This document shows, piece by piece, positions 39,337-47,902 of a stretch of 64,000 nt of DNA. The stretch covers positions 1 to 64,000 of the forward strand of contig CANMIX010000006.1 in assembly GCA_947497985.1 (NCBI GenBank), in the 5' to 3' direction. Origin of the DNA: an uncultured Paracoccaceae bacterium (GTDB lineage: Bacteria; Pseudomonadota; Alphaproteobacteria; Rhodobacterales; Rhodobacteraceae). The translations under genes were made by a program, and so were the position numbers. The notes under the pieces were generated by a model. That model made no database searches and had not been told where the DNA came from. It worked only from the letters and a program-made list of their open reading frames with translations. The first letter of the stretch is position 1, and each line of letters opens with the position of its first letter.

Positions 39337-39852
39337 ATGCAATTGGCCTATGTACGTAGCCCTGAACGTGGCGCCACAGACAGATTGTTGAGCGCATTGG
39401 CTGCCAGACTAAAAGAGTTAGGCATCCAAACGGCAGGCATCGTGCAAATCAACGAAGAAATTTGCGACACCGAGTTGTGTGACATGGACGTAAAGGTTTT
39501 GCCGGACGGGGCGCATATCCGTATCTCGCAATCTCTTGGCCGTGAGTCGCGTGGGTGTCGACTGGATCCAGAAGCATTGGAGCGCGCCGTGGCATTGGTG
39601 CAAGAGAGCCTGCAGCAAGAGCCCGTACCACAAGTTCTTTTGGTGAATAAGTTTGGCAAACACGAAGCCGGGGGACGCGGTATGCGCGTCGTCTTTGCAG
39701 AAGCGTTAGAGCGCGGGATCCCGGTCGTGTCCGGCGTGAATAAAATGAACCTGGAGGCGTTTCAGGAATTCAGCGGTGGCATCGCCGAGGCGGCACCATT
39801 GGATGTGGATGGGTTGGTGGACTGGGTGCAAAACTGCCTGCAAAACGCATGA
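39337..39852 (+). CDS. DUF2478 protein
   Basis: A 171-residue protein with the DUF2478 pattern: LAYVRSPERGATDRLLSALAARL at the start, ISQSLGRESRGCRLDP in the middle and LLVNKFGKHEAGGRGMR, then PVVSGVN. These proteins look like minimal P-loop-derived folds and are often found near molybdenum genes; no function is established. It stands alone between bioC and tRNA-Tyr. Confidence 0.75.
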   Translation: MQLAYVRSPERGATDRLLSALAARLKELGIQTAGIVQINEEICDTELCDMDVKVLPDGAHIRISQSLGRESRGCRLDPEALERAVALVQESLQQEPVPQVLLVNKFGKHEAGGRGMRVVFAEALERGIPVVSGVNKMNLEAFQEFSGGIAEAAPLDVDGLVDWVQNCLQNA

Positions 39853-39960
39853 CCCACGCAAAGCACCGCAAAAGTCGCGTGTAATCAATATATTATTGGT
39901 TGCGCGTTCTTGTCTGACCTGTGGATAAATCTGGGATGATTTTTCAGCTCTGGCTTTCAC

Positions 39961-39999
39961 CACCATTTTCACAATAGTCTCGAAAGGGTGAAAATGGTG
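39961..39999. repeat. Perfect 12-bp inverted repeat overlapping the tRNA-Tyr 3' end
   Basis: CACCATTTTCAC (39961-39972) and GTGAAAATGGTG (39988-39999). The right arm contains the encoded CCA of tRNA-Tyr, so the hairpin would form in the 3' trailer of the precursor. No T-run follows. Confidence 0.7.
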
Positions 40000-40078
40000 G
40001 GCGACCCTGGAATCGAACCAGGCGTGCGTCTCCGCGAGGGAGTTACAGTCCCCTGCCACACCTTGCGGCCTGTCGCCC
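39995..40078 (-). tRNA. tRNA-Tyr (GTA)
   Basis: An 84-base class II tRNA: acceptor GGGCGAC with GTCGCCC, discriminator A and encoded CCA; anticodon arm GGGACTGTAACTCCC with anticodon GTA; a long variable arm; T arm CCTGG-TTCGATT-CCAGG. Confidence 0.95.
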
Positions 40079-40197
40079 ACTGTCAGGTGACTGTTGCACC
40101 TGACGTGGAGGCGTGATTAATACCGCCACCTGCTGGCGTCAACACGAAAATCACCAGATTTTTGCGATGACCTTAAAATTTTTGTTCGGAGCGGAAA

Positions 40198-40974
40198 ATG
40201 TCCAAGAAACCCAAATGGGTCGTCGAAAAAGAACAGGCGAAAAAGGCCGCTTCGGCGGAGACTGTGTGGCTGTTTGGCCTGCATGCTGTGCGCGATGCGT
40301 TGTTGAACCCAAAGCGGGAAAAATTGCGTTTGATCGTCACGCTGAATGCCCAAGGTAAATTGGCGGATGCGATCGCTGAAAGCGGCATCGAGCCCGAGAT
40401 TGTCGACCCTCGAAAATTTAAAGCGCCGATTGATCCCAATTCGGTTCATCAAGGCGCCGTGCTGGAAGTGAAGCCGCTAAATTGGGGGGGGCTTGCCGAA
40501 AGCTGCATTGGTGCTGAGGTTCCGCGGGTGCTTTTGCTGGATCGTGTCACTGACCCGCATAACGTGGGCGCAATCCTGCGATCCGCAGAGGTTCTGGGGG
40601 CAAGCGCAGTGATTGGAACCCGCCATCATTCTGCACCTGAAACCGGAGCTTTGGCCAAAACCGCAAGTGGGGCGTTGGAACGCCAACCCTATCTGCGCAT
40701 GCGCAACCTTGCCGATACGATTACCGAGCTGCAGTCCATGGGCTTTCTGGTTTTGGGCCTCGACGGCGAGGCGGAGGAGACCATCGAAGACGTCGTCCAG
40801 GGGCGCACAGGGGATCCTGTGGCGCTTGTGTTGGGGGCTGAAGGGCCAGGATTGCGTGAAAAGACCAAGGAAACCGTGGATAAGCTTGTCAAAATCGATG
40901 CGGCAGGCGGCTTTGGGTCGTTAAATGTTTCAAACGCCGCAGCGATTGCGCTCTATGCTTCGCTGCGCGGGTGA
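40198..40974 (+). CDS. rlmB: 23S rRNA (guanosine-2'-O-)-methyltransferase RlmB / TrmH family
   Basis: A 258-residue SPOUT methyltransferase: an N-terminal substrate-binding domain (LFGLHAVRDALLNPKR) and the knotted SAM domain with LLLDRVTDPHNVGAILRSAE, LVLGAEGPGLRE and SLNVSNAAAIALYASLR. It modifies 23S rRNA at the position equivalent to G2251 (E. coli). Members of the family overlap in specificity, so the exact nucleotide is inferred. Confidence 0.9.
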   Translation: MSKKPKWVVEKEQAKKAASAETVWLFGLHAVRDALLNPKREKLRLIVTLNAQGKLADAIAESGIEPEIVDPRKFKAPIDPNSVHQGAVLEVKPLNWGGLAESCIGAEVPRVLLLDRVTDPHNVGAILRSAEVLGASAVIGTRHHSAPETGALAKTASGALERQPYLRMRNLADTITELQSMGFLVLGLDGEAEETIEDVVQGRTGDPVALVLGAEGPGLREKTKETVDKLVKIDAAGGFGSLNVSNAAAIALYASLRG

Positions 40975-41021
40975 TGAAATCGGTCTTTTGAGGCTGGTTT
41001 GCACAATAAATGAGCAAAATT

Positions 41022-41060
41022 CCGGGTTGAGTTAAATTCAACCCGGTATGTTGTTTTTCT
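41022..41060 (+). terminator. Terminator after rlmB
   Basis: Nine-base stem CCGGGTTGA (41022-41030) with TCAACCCGG (41038-41046), then TATGTTGTTTTT. Confidence 0.65.
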
Positions 41061-41183
41061 CAATAAGGTTTCACTATCACATAATCGCGACCTGTCTTGA
41101 TCCACGACAGGGATGCGGCATTTTGGAAGCTCGTTTGGAATCAAACGCGGTATGCGTTTGAAGGTTTAGGGTACGATTGGGTA

Positions 41184-41645
41184 ATGCGGCTTTTGACATC
41201 AACCGCGGTTGGGTTGACACTTATTTTGGCTCCCGCCTTAGCATTTGCTGAGCAGCGGAGACTTGCCCATTCTGTTTATTATCAGGACCTTGGCTACGCG
41301 ATCGGCGGCTTTGACCCGGTTTCCTTCTTCGTCGAAGATGAGCCCGCACACGGTGCCATGTCTTATTCGGTGATGTGGAAAGGTGTGACCTGGTTATTTG
41401 CCTCACAAGAGCATCAAGCCATGTTTGAGGCCAATCCACGTGCCTATGCACCGCGATTTGGCGGTTATTGCGCTTACGGCGTTTCAGGTGGGGTTCTGAT
41501 ATCCGGCGACCCCAACAGTTTCGAAATTCGCGACGGCGCACTATATATGCTGCATAGCCCGGACATTCAGGCGCGATGGCTTCAGGATGCCGAAGGGCGG
41601 TTGTCCATGGCGCAGGAAAACTGGCCTGATATCCTTCGAGAATGA
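41184..41645 (+). CDS. Exported YHS-domain protein
   Basis: A 153-residue protein with signal peptide (MRLLTSTAVGLTLILAPALAFA). The YHS core follows: YAIGGFDPVSFF, a YSVMWKGVTWLFASQEHQAMFEANPRAYAPRFGGYCAYGVSGG stretch read across about residues 68-110. YHS domains often bind metals or heme-like ligands; the function here is unknown. The start at 41184 is chosen for the signal peptide; the frame extends upstream without one. Confidence 0.75.
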   Translation: MRLLTSTAVGLTLILAPALAFAEQRRLAHSVYYQDLGYAIGGFDPVSFFVEDEPAHGAMSYSVMWKGVTWLFASQEHQAMFEANPRAYAPRFGGYCAYGVSGGVLISGDPNSFEIRDGALYMLHSPDIQARWLQDAEGRLSMAQENWPDILRE

Positions 41646-41657
41646 CGTCGCTATAGC

Positions 41658-41828
41658 CTAGGGCTTTGAAACCTTGGCAGGAAAATGCTCACGATTTCGA
41701 GAGTTAGGGTTTAAAATCGCGCCCAAAGGCCCAGATAATAGTGCAGGACTGCGGATTGGAACTTCCGCAGATCTCTTCACTGTCCCTCGTTCCGTACTCA
41801 GCGCCCAGTATTGACTGGGCGCATTTTT
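41658..41828 (+). ncRNA. Candidate small RNA ending in a strong terminator
   Basis: Between two plus-strand genes lies a hairpin CTGCGGA/TCCGCAG (around 41748-41770) followed by the perfect terminator at 41801-41828. It could be a leader of the next gene, the trailer of the YHS gene, or a separate RNA. No clear promoter was identified. Confidence 0.3.
41801..41828 (+). terminator. Strong terminator upstream of the CoA-binding gene
   Basis: GCGCCCAGT (41801-41809), loop ATTG, ACTGGGCGC (41814-41822), then ATTTTT. It is 49 bases before the next start codon. Confidence 0.85.
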
Positions 41829-41877
41829 GTTGGTGGGGTCCGGTTCAATCACCTTGGGACAAAAGCAGGAATTTCTA

Positions 41878-42297
41878 GTGCTAGAGAACGAAGATACCGT
41901 CATTCGACGCGCATTGGAGAGCGCCCATATCATCGCGTTGGTCGGCGCCTCCATGAAGCCAGAGCGTCCCAGTCACTATGTGGGACAATTCTTGCGGGAA
42001 CGGGGGCATCGTGTCATCCCGGTGAACCCGGGGCAGGCGGGCAAGGAGCTTTTTGGGGAAGTGGTGCGTGTCAGCCTCAGCGAGATTGAGGAGGAGGTAG
42101 ATATGATCGACATCTTCCGAGCTTCTGACGCTGTGCTGGGAATTGTTGATGAGGCGCTGAAGGCGTTCCCCAGTCTCAAGGCCATCTGGATGCAGCTCGA
42201 CATTTCCCATGCTGAGGCGGCAGAACGTGCGCGGGCGCGAGGCGTCACGGTAATTGAAAACCGCTGCCCCAAGATCGAATACCCGCGCCTGTTTTGA
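41878..42297 (+). CDS. CoA-binding (YccU-type) protein
   Basis: A 139-residue Rossmann-fold protein with a GTG start at 41878 behind AGGA. Family motifs are IIALVGASMKPERPSHYV, HRVIPVNPGQAGKELFG and the C-terminal VTVIENRCPKIEYPRL. It resembles the CoA-binding domain of succinyl-CoA synthetase alpha subunits; a single-domain YccU-like protein of unknown role. Confidence 0.83.
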   Translation: MLENEDTVIRRALESAHIIALVGASMKPERPSHYVGQFLRERGHRVIPVNPGQAGKELFGEVVRVSLSEIEEEVDMIDIFRASDAVLGIVDEALKAFPSLKAIWMQLDISHAEAAERARARGVTVIENRCPKIEYPRLF

Positions 42298-42615
42298 TCA
42301 CCCTTTTGGTCGGGCGGCTTTCTCGGTGATGCCGCTCAGACCCTGACGCTCGGCCAGGACCTTTAGCACATCATCCAGCGCGACATCGCGCGCGGCAAGC
42401 ATGACGAGGAAGTGATACAGCACATCCGCCCCTTCCGAGGCGAGCTTGTCTTTGTCGTCCTTCACCGCTTCAATAATCGCCTCGATGGCCTCTTCACCAA
42501 ATTTCTCGGCGCATTTTTCAGGGCCTTTGGCCAGCAATTTGGCCGTCCAGCTGCTGGATGGATCTGCGGACTTGCGGGACAGTATGGTGGTTTCCAGATC
42601 GTGGAGGATGGTCAT
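42298..42615 (-). CDS. hisE: Phosphoribosyl-ATP pyrophosphohydrolase
   Basis: A 105-residue all-alpha pyrophosphatase: SWTAKLLAKGPEKCAEKFGEEAIEAIIEA with the metal-binding EExxE pattern and DVLYHFLVML. It performs the second step of histidine synthesis. The start at 42615 excludes 58 non-homologous residues upstream. It follows hisF after ten bases, in the order hisF-hisE. Confidence 0.95.
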   Translation of the reverse strand: MTILHDLETTILSRKSADPSSSWTAKLLAKGPEKCAEKFGEEAIEAIIEAVKDDKDKLASEGADVLYHFLVMLAARDVALDDVLKVLAERQGLSGITEKAARPKG

Positions 42616-42625
42616 ATCGGTCTCC

Positions 42626-43387
42626 TCACGCCAGCCGCATCGGAATGCCCGACGCCTGCATATGCTCTTTTGCTTCTTGGATCGTGTATTCGCCAAAGTG
42701 GAAGATGGATGCGGCCAGAACCGCAGATGCGCCGCCTTGGGTGACGCCTTCGACGAGGTGATCCAGATTTCCAACCCCGCCTGACGCAATGACGGGTACG
42801 TTGACTGCGTCCGAGATTGCCTTGGTCAGTGGCAGGTTGAAGCCTGATTTTGTTCCGTCGCGGTCCATTGAAGTCAGCAGAATCTCACCCGCGCCTTTGG
42901 CAGCAACAAGCTTGGCGAATTCCACCGCGTCGATGCCGGTTTCTTTGCGCCCGCCGTGGGTGAAAATCTCCCATTTGCCCGGCGAGACTGTCTTGGCGTC
43001 GATCGCGCAGACAATGCACTGGCTGCCAAATTGATCGGCGCTTTCAGCGATCACATCCGGATTGGCCACGGCTGCGGAGTTGAAGGACACTTTGTCAGCG
43101 CCGGCCAACAGCAGGGCGCGCACGTCTGCCTTGGTGCGGACACCGCCACCAACCGTGAGCGGCACAAAACACTGCTCGGCGGTGCGGCGCACCACGTCAA
43201 ACATGGTGCCGCGATTTTCATGGGTCGCATGGATATCGAGAAAACAGATCTCATCCGCGCCCGCCGCATCATAAGCTTTGGCGCTTTCCACAGGGTCGCC
43301 CGCATCGCGCAGGCCAACAAAGTTTACGCCTTTGACCACGCGGCCGTCAGCCACGTCCAAACAGGGGATGATGCGGGTCTTGAGCAT
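42626..43387 (-). CDS. hisF: Imidazole glycerol phosphate synthase, cyclase subunit
   Basis: A 253-residue TIM barrel beginning [15 protein letters not shown] with catalytic Asp11, and the second catalytic Asp about residue 130 in CIVCAIDAK; phosphate loops ASGGVGN and [11 protein letters not shown] are present. It works with HisH to form IGP and AICAR. Confidence 0.97.
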   Translation of the reverse strand: MLKTRIIPCLDVADGRVVKGVNFVGLRDAGDPVESAKAYDAAGADEICFLDIHATHENRGTMFDVVRRTAEQCFVPLTVGGGVRTKADVRALLLAGADKVSFNSAAVANPDVIAESADQFGSQCIVCAIDAKTVSPGKWEIFTHGGRKETGIDAVEFAKLVAAKGAGEILLTSMDRDGTKSGFNLPLTKAISDAVNVPVIASGGVGNLDHLVEGVTQGGASAVLAASIFHFGEYTIQEAKEHMQASGIPMRLA

Positions 43388-43489
43388 ATTTTCGTGATCC
43401 TGTGTCTTTTCGGGATGTTTCTAGGAGGTTGCGGCCTAAAACACCAGTGCGCAGTGCGTGTTGGCTGCGCTGTTGAGAGGGAGATTGTC

Positions 43490-43942
43490 ATGAATAAATT
43501 GAAAGCCGCAATTGTAGGAGCCATCGTGATGCCAGGGTTGGTACAGGCCGGAGAAATCGCACAGGTTAAGTCAACGCACGACGTGCCAACAACCATGGAC
43601 GCGCTGGAAGCGGCTGTGAACGGGGCAGGGGCAACCGTCTTTGCACGGGTCGATCATGCAGGCGGCGCTGCCAAAGTTGATCTGGAACTGGCACCGTCAG
43701 AATTGCTGATCTTTGGTAATCCAAAGCTTGGTACGCCCGCGATGCAAGATGATGCGCTGGCGGGGCTGTATTTGCCCCTAAAAGTACTGGTCTATGCGGA
43801 TGCCGCAGGCGATGTTTGGCTGTCTTATGAGGATCCCAAGGCGATGCTGGGCAAGTTGGATGGTGTTGCAAACGATGCGGAATACCTGGCCAAAATGGCC
43901 GGTGCGCTTGGCAAATTGACAGCTAAGGCCGCAGGCGAGTAA
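43490..43942 (+). CDS. Exported DUF302 protein
   Basis: A 150-residue protein with a signal peptide (MNKLKAAIVGAIVMPGLVQA) and the DUF302 core VPTTMDALEAAVNGAGATVFARVDHA and LLIFGNPKLGTPAMQD, LPLKVLVYADA. GAGAGGGAGA precedes the start. An in-frame upstream stretch with a lipobox-like LGGCG exists but continues into the signal peptide and was not used. Function unknown. It is inserted, in the opposite orientation, between hisA and hisF. Confidence 0.8.
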   Translation: MNKLKAAIVGAIVMPGLVQAGEIAQVKSTHDVPTTMDALEAAVNGAGATVFARVDHAGGAAKVDLELAPSELLIFGNPKLGTPAMQDDALAGLYLPLKVLVYADAAGDVWLSYEDPKAMLGKLDGVANDAEYLAKMAGALGKLTAKAAGE

Positions 43943-43956
43943 CAGCGGTTGCCACG

Positions 43957-43985
43957 AAAAAAGGGCGGCGCAATGTGCACCGCCC
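43957..43985 (-). terminator. Terminator of hisA, minus strand
   Basis: On the minus strand GGGCGGTGC pairs with GCGCCGCCC and is followed by TTTTTT (43957-43962). It lies 26 bases beyond the hisA stop. Confidence 0.85.
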
Positions 43986-44010
43986 ACGATATGAGTATTT
44001 GACCGATGGG

Positions 44011-44733
44011 TCAGGCTTTTAGAATGCTCAATGCCTCGGCCAGATCAATCGCCCCATCATAAAGCGCCCGGCCTGAGATCGCGCCGTTGAGGGGGGCACC
44101 ACAGGTTTTTAACGCGCGCAGGTCGTCCAGCGAAGACACGCCACCGGATGCAATCACCGGGATCGACACCGCATTGGCAAGATCTGCGGTTGCGGGAACG
44201 TTTGGCCCCTTCATCGCGCCATCGCGCATGATGTCGGTATAGATGATCGCGGCAACGCCCGCGTCCTCGAACGATTTCGCGAGGTCTGTAACCATCACAT
44301 CAGTTTCTTCGGCCCAGCCTTTGGTGGCGACTTTGCCGTTGCGGGCGTCGATGCCCACAGCGACTTTGCCCGGAAACGCACGCGCGGCTTCGCGCACCAA
44401 GTCGGGATTTTCCACCGCAACGGTGCCCAGGATCACGCGGGCCAGACCTTTGTCGATCCAATTTTCGATGGTCTTCATATCGCGGATACCGCCACCCAAT
44501 TGTGCGGGAACTTTGGTCTGCTTCAGGATCTCTTCGACAGGGGCCGCATTCACCGGCGCACCGGCAAAGGCACCATTCAGGTCAACAAGGTGCAGCCACT
44601 CACAACCGGCTTTGACAAATTCCAACGCTTGAGCCGCAGGATTGTCATTAAATACGGTTGTCTTGTCCATGTCGCCATGGAGCAGACGCACGGCTTGGCC
44701 GTCTTTGAGGTCGATCGCGGGATAAAGGATCAT
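44011..44733 (-). CDS. hisA: Phosphoribosylformimino-5-aminoimidazole carboxamide ribotide isomerase
   Basis: A 240-residue TIM barrel paralogous to his[18 protein letters not shown] with catalytic Asp8, [23 protein letters not shown] and ASGGVSS. It isomerises ProFAR to PRFAR. It lies 75 bases downstream of a WGR-domain gene on the same strand. Confidence 0.96.
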   Translation of the reverse strand: MILYPAIDLKDGQAVRLLHGDMDKTTVFNDNPAAQALEFVKAGCEWLHLVDLNGAFAGAPVNAAPVEEILKQTKVPAQLGGGIRDMKTIENWIDKGLARVILGTVAVENPDLVREAARAFPGKVAVGIDARNGKVATKGWAEETDVMVTDLAKSFEDAGVAAIIYTDIMRDGAMKGPNVPATADLANAVSIPVIASGGVSSLDDLRALKTCGAPLNGAISGRALYDGAIDLAEALSILKA

Positions 44734-44808
44734 GGCAGCACCCTGTGCAGAATTCAGTTAGCGGTCTTTTGCACAAGGCGGGCACGGATTGCAATTGGTC
44801 GCGGCCGT

Positions 44809-45060
44809 TCACAAAAGGCCAAGCTGCACCGGAATTGGCACAAAGCCACGTTTGATCTGCCGCGCTCGGCTGTCCTCGGCCAGTGTCAGGGCTTCGGCGT
44901 ATGAGTTGAAATAACTGCGCCGCGTGGTTCCACCTGCATCGCCCAATGGACCAGTCGTCAGTTCGACGCACCATTCCCCCAGCAACGTCTGGCTCAGGCT
45001 GACACAGCAGTAGCGATGCTGGCCTTCCACATGGTCGAATTTTTCAAGTCGGACGAACAC
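44809..45060 (-). CDS. Small WGR-domain protein
   Basis: An 83-residue protein resembling a lone WGR domain: RYCCVSLSQTLLGEWCVELTTGPLG, then TTRRSYFNSYAEALTLAEDSRARQIKRGF. The tryptophan-glycine-arginine face is degenerate here (WCVELTTGP), so nucleic-acid binding is uncertain. It sits upstream of hisA and may be cotranscribed. Confidence 0.65.
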   Translation of the reverse strand: MFVRLEKFDHVEGQHRYCCVSLSQTLLGEWCVELTTGPLGDAGGTTRRSYFNSYAEALTLAEDSRARQIKRGFVPIPVQLGLL

Positions 45061-45192
45061 GGTGCGGGCTGGATCTCAGAAGACAAATTAAGTGTCTGGC
45101 ACCTTTGCCCGATCATGCGGGCACTGTCCATATTTGTCGCGAACCGGTTGTGTTGCTTTTGTGGTGTCGAACACATCTGTCGTGTGCGGATA

Positions 45193-45213
45193 CGGGCCCC
45201 GAAATGGGGCCCG
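45193..45213. other. GC-rich hairpin without T-run
   Basis: CGGGCCCC (45193-45200), loop GAAAT, GGGGCCCG (45206-45213), between the peroxiredoxin stop and the WGR gene. It may stabilise or end the peroxiredoxin mRNA, but neither strand has a following T-run. Confidence 0.5.
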
Positions 45214-45225
45214 AACGCTCAGATC

Positions 45226-45762
45226 TTATACGTCGCCGGTGTATTCGCCACGGGCGGGGTAGTTGTTCGGGATCGCGAAGTCCAACGCGCCGACCAGCTC
45301 TTTGAAGTGGGGACGTACAAACGGCATGGTTTGCACAGCGCCATAGTACAGGGTCTGTTGCGGGGTCACCATGAACAGGCCCGGCTCAGAGAACAGCGCA
45401 GGCTCTTCGATGCCGATCGAGGTTTTGCCACGGCTGGTGGAGATATAAAGCCCCCATTCTTTTGCAACGCTCAGCGGCAGGTCATAGCCAAAACGCAGCT
45501 TTTCAGCGCCGACAGACTCGACCATCTGGCGGGTGCGTTCTTCGCCGTCCGAACTGATGGCAATTGTGGCCACGCCGCGTTCCGCAAATGCGTCGACCTG
45601 TTTTTCAAACTCTTTCAGATACGTCGCGCAAATCGGGCAGTGCACGCCGCGAAAAAAGCAGATCACGGTGCCGCGTTCTGCGGTCTCGGTTGTGAGGTCA
45701 AATGTCCCGTGGTTGACGGTTGGAACCGACAGGGCGGGTACTTTCTGACGAGGGATCAACAT
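45226..45762 (-). CDS. Peroxiredoxin-like (AhpC/TSA family) protein
   Basis: A 178-residue thioredoxin-fold protein: FFRGVHCPICATYLKEF holds the peroxidatic-type cysteine in a CPIC context, followed by ATIAISSDGEERTRQMVE and a C-terminal LYYGAVQTMPFVRPHFKEL. It probably reduces peroxides. The start at 45762 has AGGAGG upstream. It is divergent from an AraC-type regulator 89 bases away that probably controls it. Confidence 0.85.
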   Translation of the reverse strand: MLIPRQKVPALSVPTVNHGTFDLTTETAERGTVICFFRGVHCPICATYLKEFEKQVDAFAERGVATIAISSDGEERTRQMVESVGAEKLRFGYDLPLSVAKEWGLYISTSRGKTSIGIEEPALFSEPGLFMVTPQQTLYYGAVQTMPFVRPHFKELVGALDFAIPNNYPARGEYTGDV

Positions 45763-45851
45763 GGTGGGCCTCCTATGCCAAGTGTATTGAGCAGAGGTGT
45801 GGCACATGATAGTGTTAGGAAATCACGAAAAACCTGACCGAAAGACCTGAA

Positions 45852-46586
45852 ATGGACCGTTTGACCACTTTGATGACCAAATTCCACCTTTCGGTGCGGC
45901 GGGCCGACAAAGGACATGCGAACCTTTTGGTTTTTGGTGGCGACGACGGGGTGCCACTCCAGCTGGTCTATTACACGTCGGGAGCTGTGCCGGAGGTGCC
46001 GACGCAGACCGTGCTCTGGGCCGGAGAGGTCGATTGGGCCGGTGATGTGAACCCCTTCGTAGTCGCACTGCCGGATGTTGTACGCTACGATTTGTCCAGC
46101 AATCCTGAGGCTTTGGGCGTTGTGCAGATGATGCGCAGCGAGATGGATGGTGGGCGGTGTGGCGCGCAATCGGTGGTCAACAGGTTGGCCGAAGTTTTGA
46201 TTGTCCGTCTGCTGCGCGATCAACTGCAACAGGGCGCCACAGAGGCCGGTTTGCTGGCCGGGCTTGCGGATCCGCGTATCAGCCGTGCCGTTGTGGCGAT
46301 CCATGACAAGCCGGGGCACAATTGGACCAACGCAAGCCTTGCAGATGAAGCTGGGTTGTCTTTGTCACGGTTTTCCGAAGTCTTTGCATCCACAGTAGGC
46401 GAGACGCCGATGGGGTATTTGCGCCGCTGGCGTCTGACTTTGGCGCAGCAGGACTTGCAGCGCGGAGCGCGGGTGGATGCGGTGGCGCGTCGATACGCCT
46501 ATGCCTCGGGTGAGGCCTTTTCGCGAGCATTTCGCCGTGTTTACGGCGTCTCTCCCATGGCGTTTCGCAAGGGAGAGACAGTGTAA
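45852..46586 (+). CDS. AraC-family regulator with N-terminal cupin-type domain
   Basis: A 244-residue regulator. The N-terminal ~125 residues fit the cupin_6-type domain (MTKFHLSVRRADKGHANLLVF, then VVNRLAEVLIVRLLRDQL). The C-terminal half holds two helix-turn-helix units (NASLADEAGLSLSRFSEVF; DAVARRYAYASGEAFSRAFRRVYGVSP). Being divergent from the peroxiredoxin gene, that gene is its likely target. Confidence 0.85.
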   Translation: MDRLTTLMTKFHLSVRRADKGHANLLVFGGDDGVPLQLVYYTSGAVPEVPTQTVLWAGEVDWAGDVNPFVVALPDVVRYDLSSNPEALGVVQMMRSEMDGGRCGAQSVVNRLAEVLIVRLLRDQLQQGATEAGLLAGLADPRISRAVVAIHDKPGHNWTNASLADEAGLSLSRFSEVFASTVGETPMGYLRRWRLTLAQQDLQRGARVDAVARRYAYASGEAFSRAFRRVYGVSPMAFRKGETV

Positions 46587-46587
46587 G

Positions 46588-46620
46588 GGCGCATTAGGGG
46601 GGGAAGACGCTTTAGGGGGT
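46588..46620. repeat. GCGCATYAGGGGGG short repeat, with second related half
   Basis: GGCGCATTAGGGGGGG at 46588-46603 is followed by the related ACGCTTTAGGGGGT at 46607-46620, the latter overlapping the hisH stop. A similar block occurs at 58292-58380. Confidence 0.4.
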
Positions 46621-47253
46621 CCAGGTCAGGAAGTTACTGATCATCCGCAGGCCCACGTCCTGGCTTTTTTCCGGGTGGAATTGCATGCCCAGAATATTAT
46701 CCCGGCCAATGACCGCAGTCACATCACCGGCGTAATCAACACGCGCCAACCGGTCGTCCGCATTAGACACACGGAAATGGTAGGAATGCACAAAGTAGAC
46801 ATGATCGCCCGACTGGATGCCTGAAAACACCGGGTGGTCATTCTCAATCACAAGGTCATTCCACCCCATATGGGGCACTTTGAAGGTCGGGTTGCTGGGC
46901 TCAATCTTTACGACATCGCCGTCAACCCAACCAATACCAGCGGTCTTAGTGTATTCGTGCCCCGTTGTCGCCAAAAGCTGCATGCCAACGCAGATGCCGA
47001 GGAAGGGACGCCCCTTTACCTCAACCGCGTCAACCATTGCGTCGTAGATCCCTTTATGGCCGCGCAATTCTGTGGCGCAGGCCGGAAATGCACCGTCACC
47101 CGGCAGAACCAACCGGTCTGCCCGCGCGATGACATCCGCATCAGAGGTGACGACAACTTCACCCGCGCCAACCTCTTGCGCCATGCGCTGAAAGGCTTTT
47201 TCAGCAGAGTGCAGATTGCCGCTTTCGTAGTCGATGATTGCCGTTAGCATCAA
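46612..47253 (-). CDS. hisH: Imidazole glycerol phosphate synthase, glutaminase subunit
   Basis: A 213-residue class-I glutaminase: nucleophile cysteine in GICVGMQLL and the His/Glu pair in MQFHPEKSQ. It supplies ammonia to HisF. It overlaps hisB by four bases. Confidence 0.96.
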   Translation of the reverse strand: MMLTAIIDYESGNLHSAEKAFQRMAQEVGAGEVVVTSDADVIARADRLVLPGDGAFPACATELRGHKGIYDAMVDAVEVKGRPFLGICVGMQLLATTGHEYTKTAGIGWVDGDVVKIEPSNPTFKVPHMGWNDLVIENDHPVFSGIQSGDHVYFVHSYHFRVSNADDRLARVDYAGDVTAVIGRDNILGMQFHPEKSQDVGLRMISNFLTWTP

Positions 47254-47837
47254 AGCGCCCCTTTGGTGGACGGAATGGCATCCGCTTTGCGCGGATCGGT
47301 TTCTACTGCGGTGCGCAGTGCGCGGGCCACGGCCTTAAACGCGGCTTCGACGATGTGGTGGCTGTTGAAGCCATGCAGTTGATCTAGGTGCAGGGTGATG
47401 CCGCCATGGGTGGAAAAGCCTTGAAAAAATTCGCGCACCAACTCGCTGTCGAAAGTGCCGATTTTTTGTGTCGGCAGATCGATGTTCCAGATCAGAAAAG
47501 GGCGCGCCGACAGATCCAAGGCGCAGCGCACCTGGGCGTCATCCATGGGCAGGTGGCATTCCCCGTAGCGACGAATACCTTTCTTGTCACCGAGCGCCGC
47601 AGTCAAAGCCTGACCTAGCGCGATACCGGTGTCTTCAACTGTGTGGTGATCATCGATGTGATAGTCACCTTTGGCGCGGATGGTCATATCGATCAAGGAA
47701 TGGCGCGAAAGCTGGTCCAGCATGTGGTCAAAGAAGCCAACGCCGGTCTGATTGTCATAGGCACCGGACCCATCCAGGTTGATGTCTACGATGATTTCGG
47801 TCTCTGCCGTTTTACGGCTGATCTGAGCTGTGCGCAT
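47250..47837 (-). CDS. hisB: Imidazoleglycerol-phosphate dehydratase
   Basis: A 195-residue monofunctional dehydratase with the two manganese motifs of the family, [15 protein letters not shown] and [15 protein letters not shown], and [16 protein letters not shown]. It has no fused phosphatase domain. The start at 47837 follows GGAAGGA. It heads the hisB-hisH unit, behind a 484-base region rich in inverted repeats. Confidence 0.96.
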   Translation of the reverse strand: MRTAQISRKTAETEIIVDINLDGSGAYDNQTGVGFFDHMLDQLSRHSLIDMTIRAKGDYHIDDHHTVEDTGIALGQALTAALGDKKGIRRYGECHLPMDDAQVRCALDLSARPFLIWNIDLPTQKIGTFDSELVREFFQGFSTHGGITLHLDQLHGFNSHHIVEAAFKAVARALRTAVETDPRKADAIPSTKGAL

Positions 47838-47902
47838 GGTTGATCCTTCCAATCCTGCGTCGTGCTTATAGGCGTGGAGGAGTGCGCGGCTCAAGCCTTG
47901 TC

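Noticed and set aside
43412..43489. Lipoprotein-like start (LGGCG) in front of the DUF302 protein
   Set aside because: It runs in frame into a normal signal peptide with its own good ribosome site, so the upstream part is probably chance.
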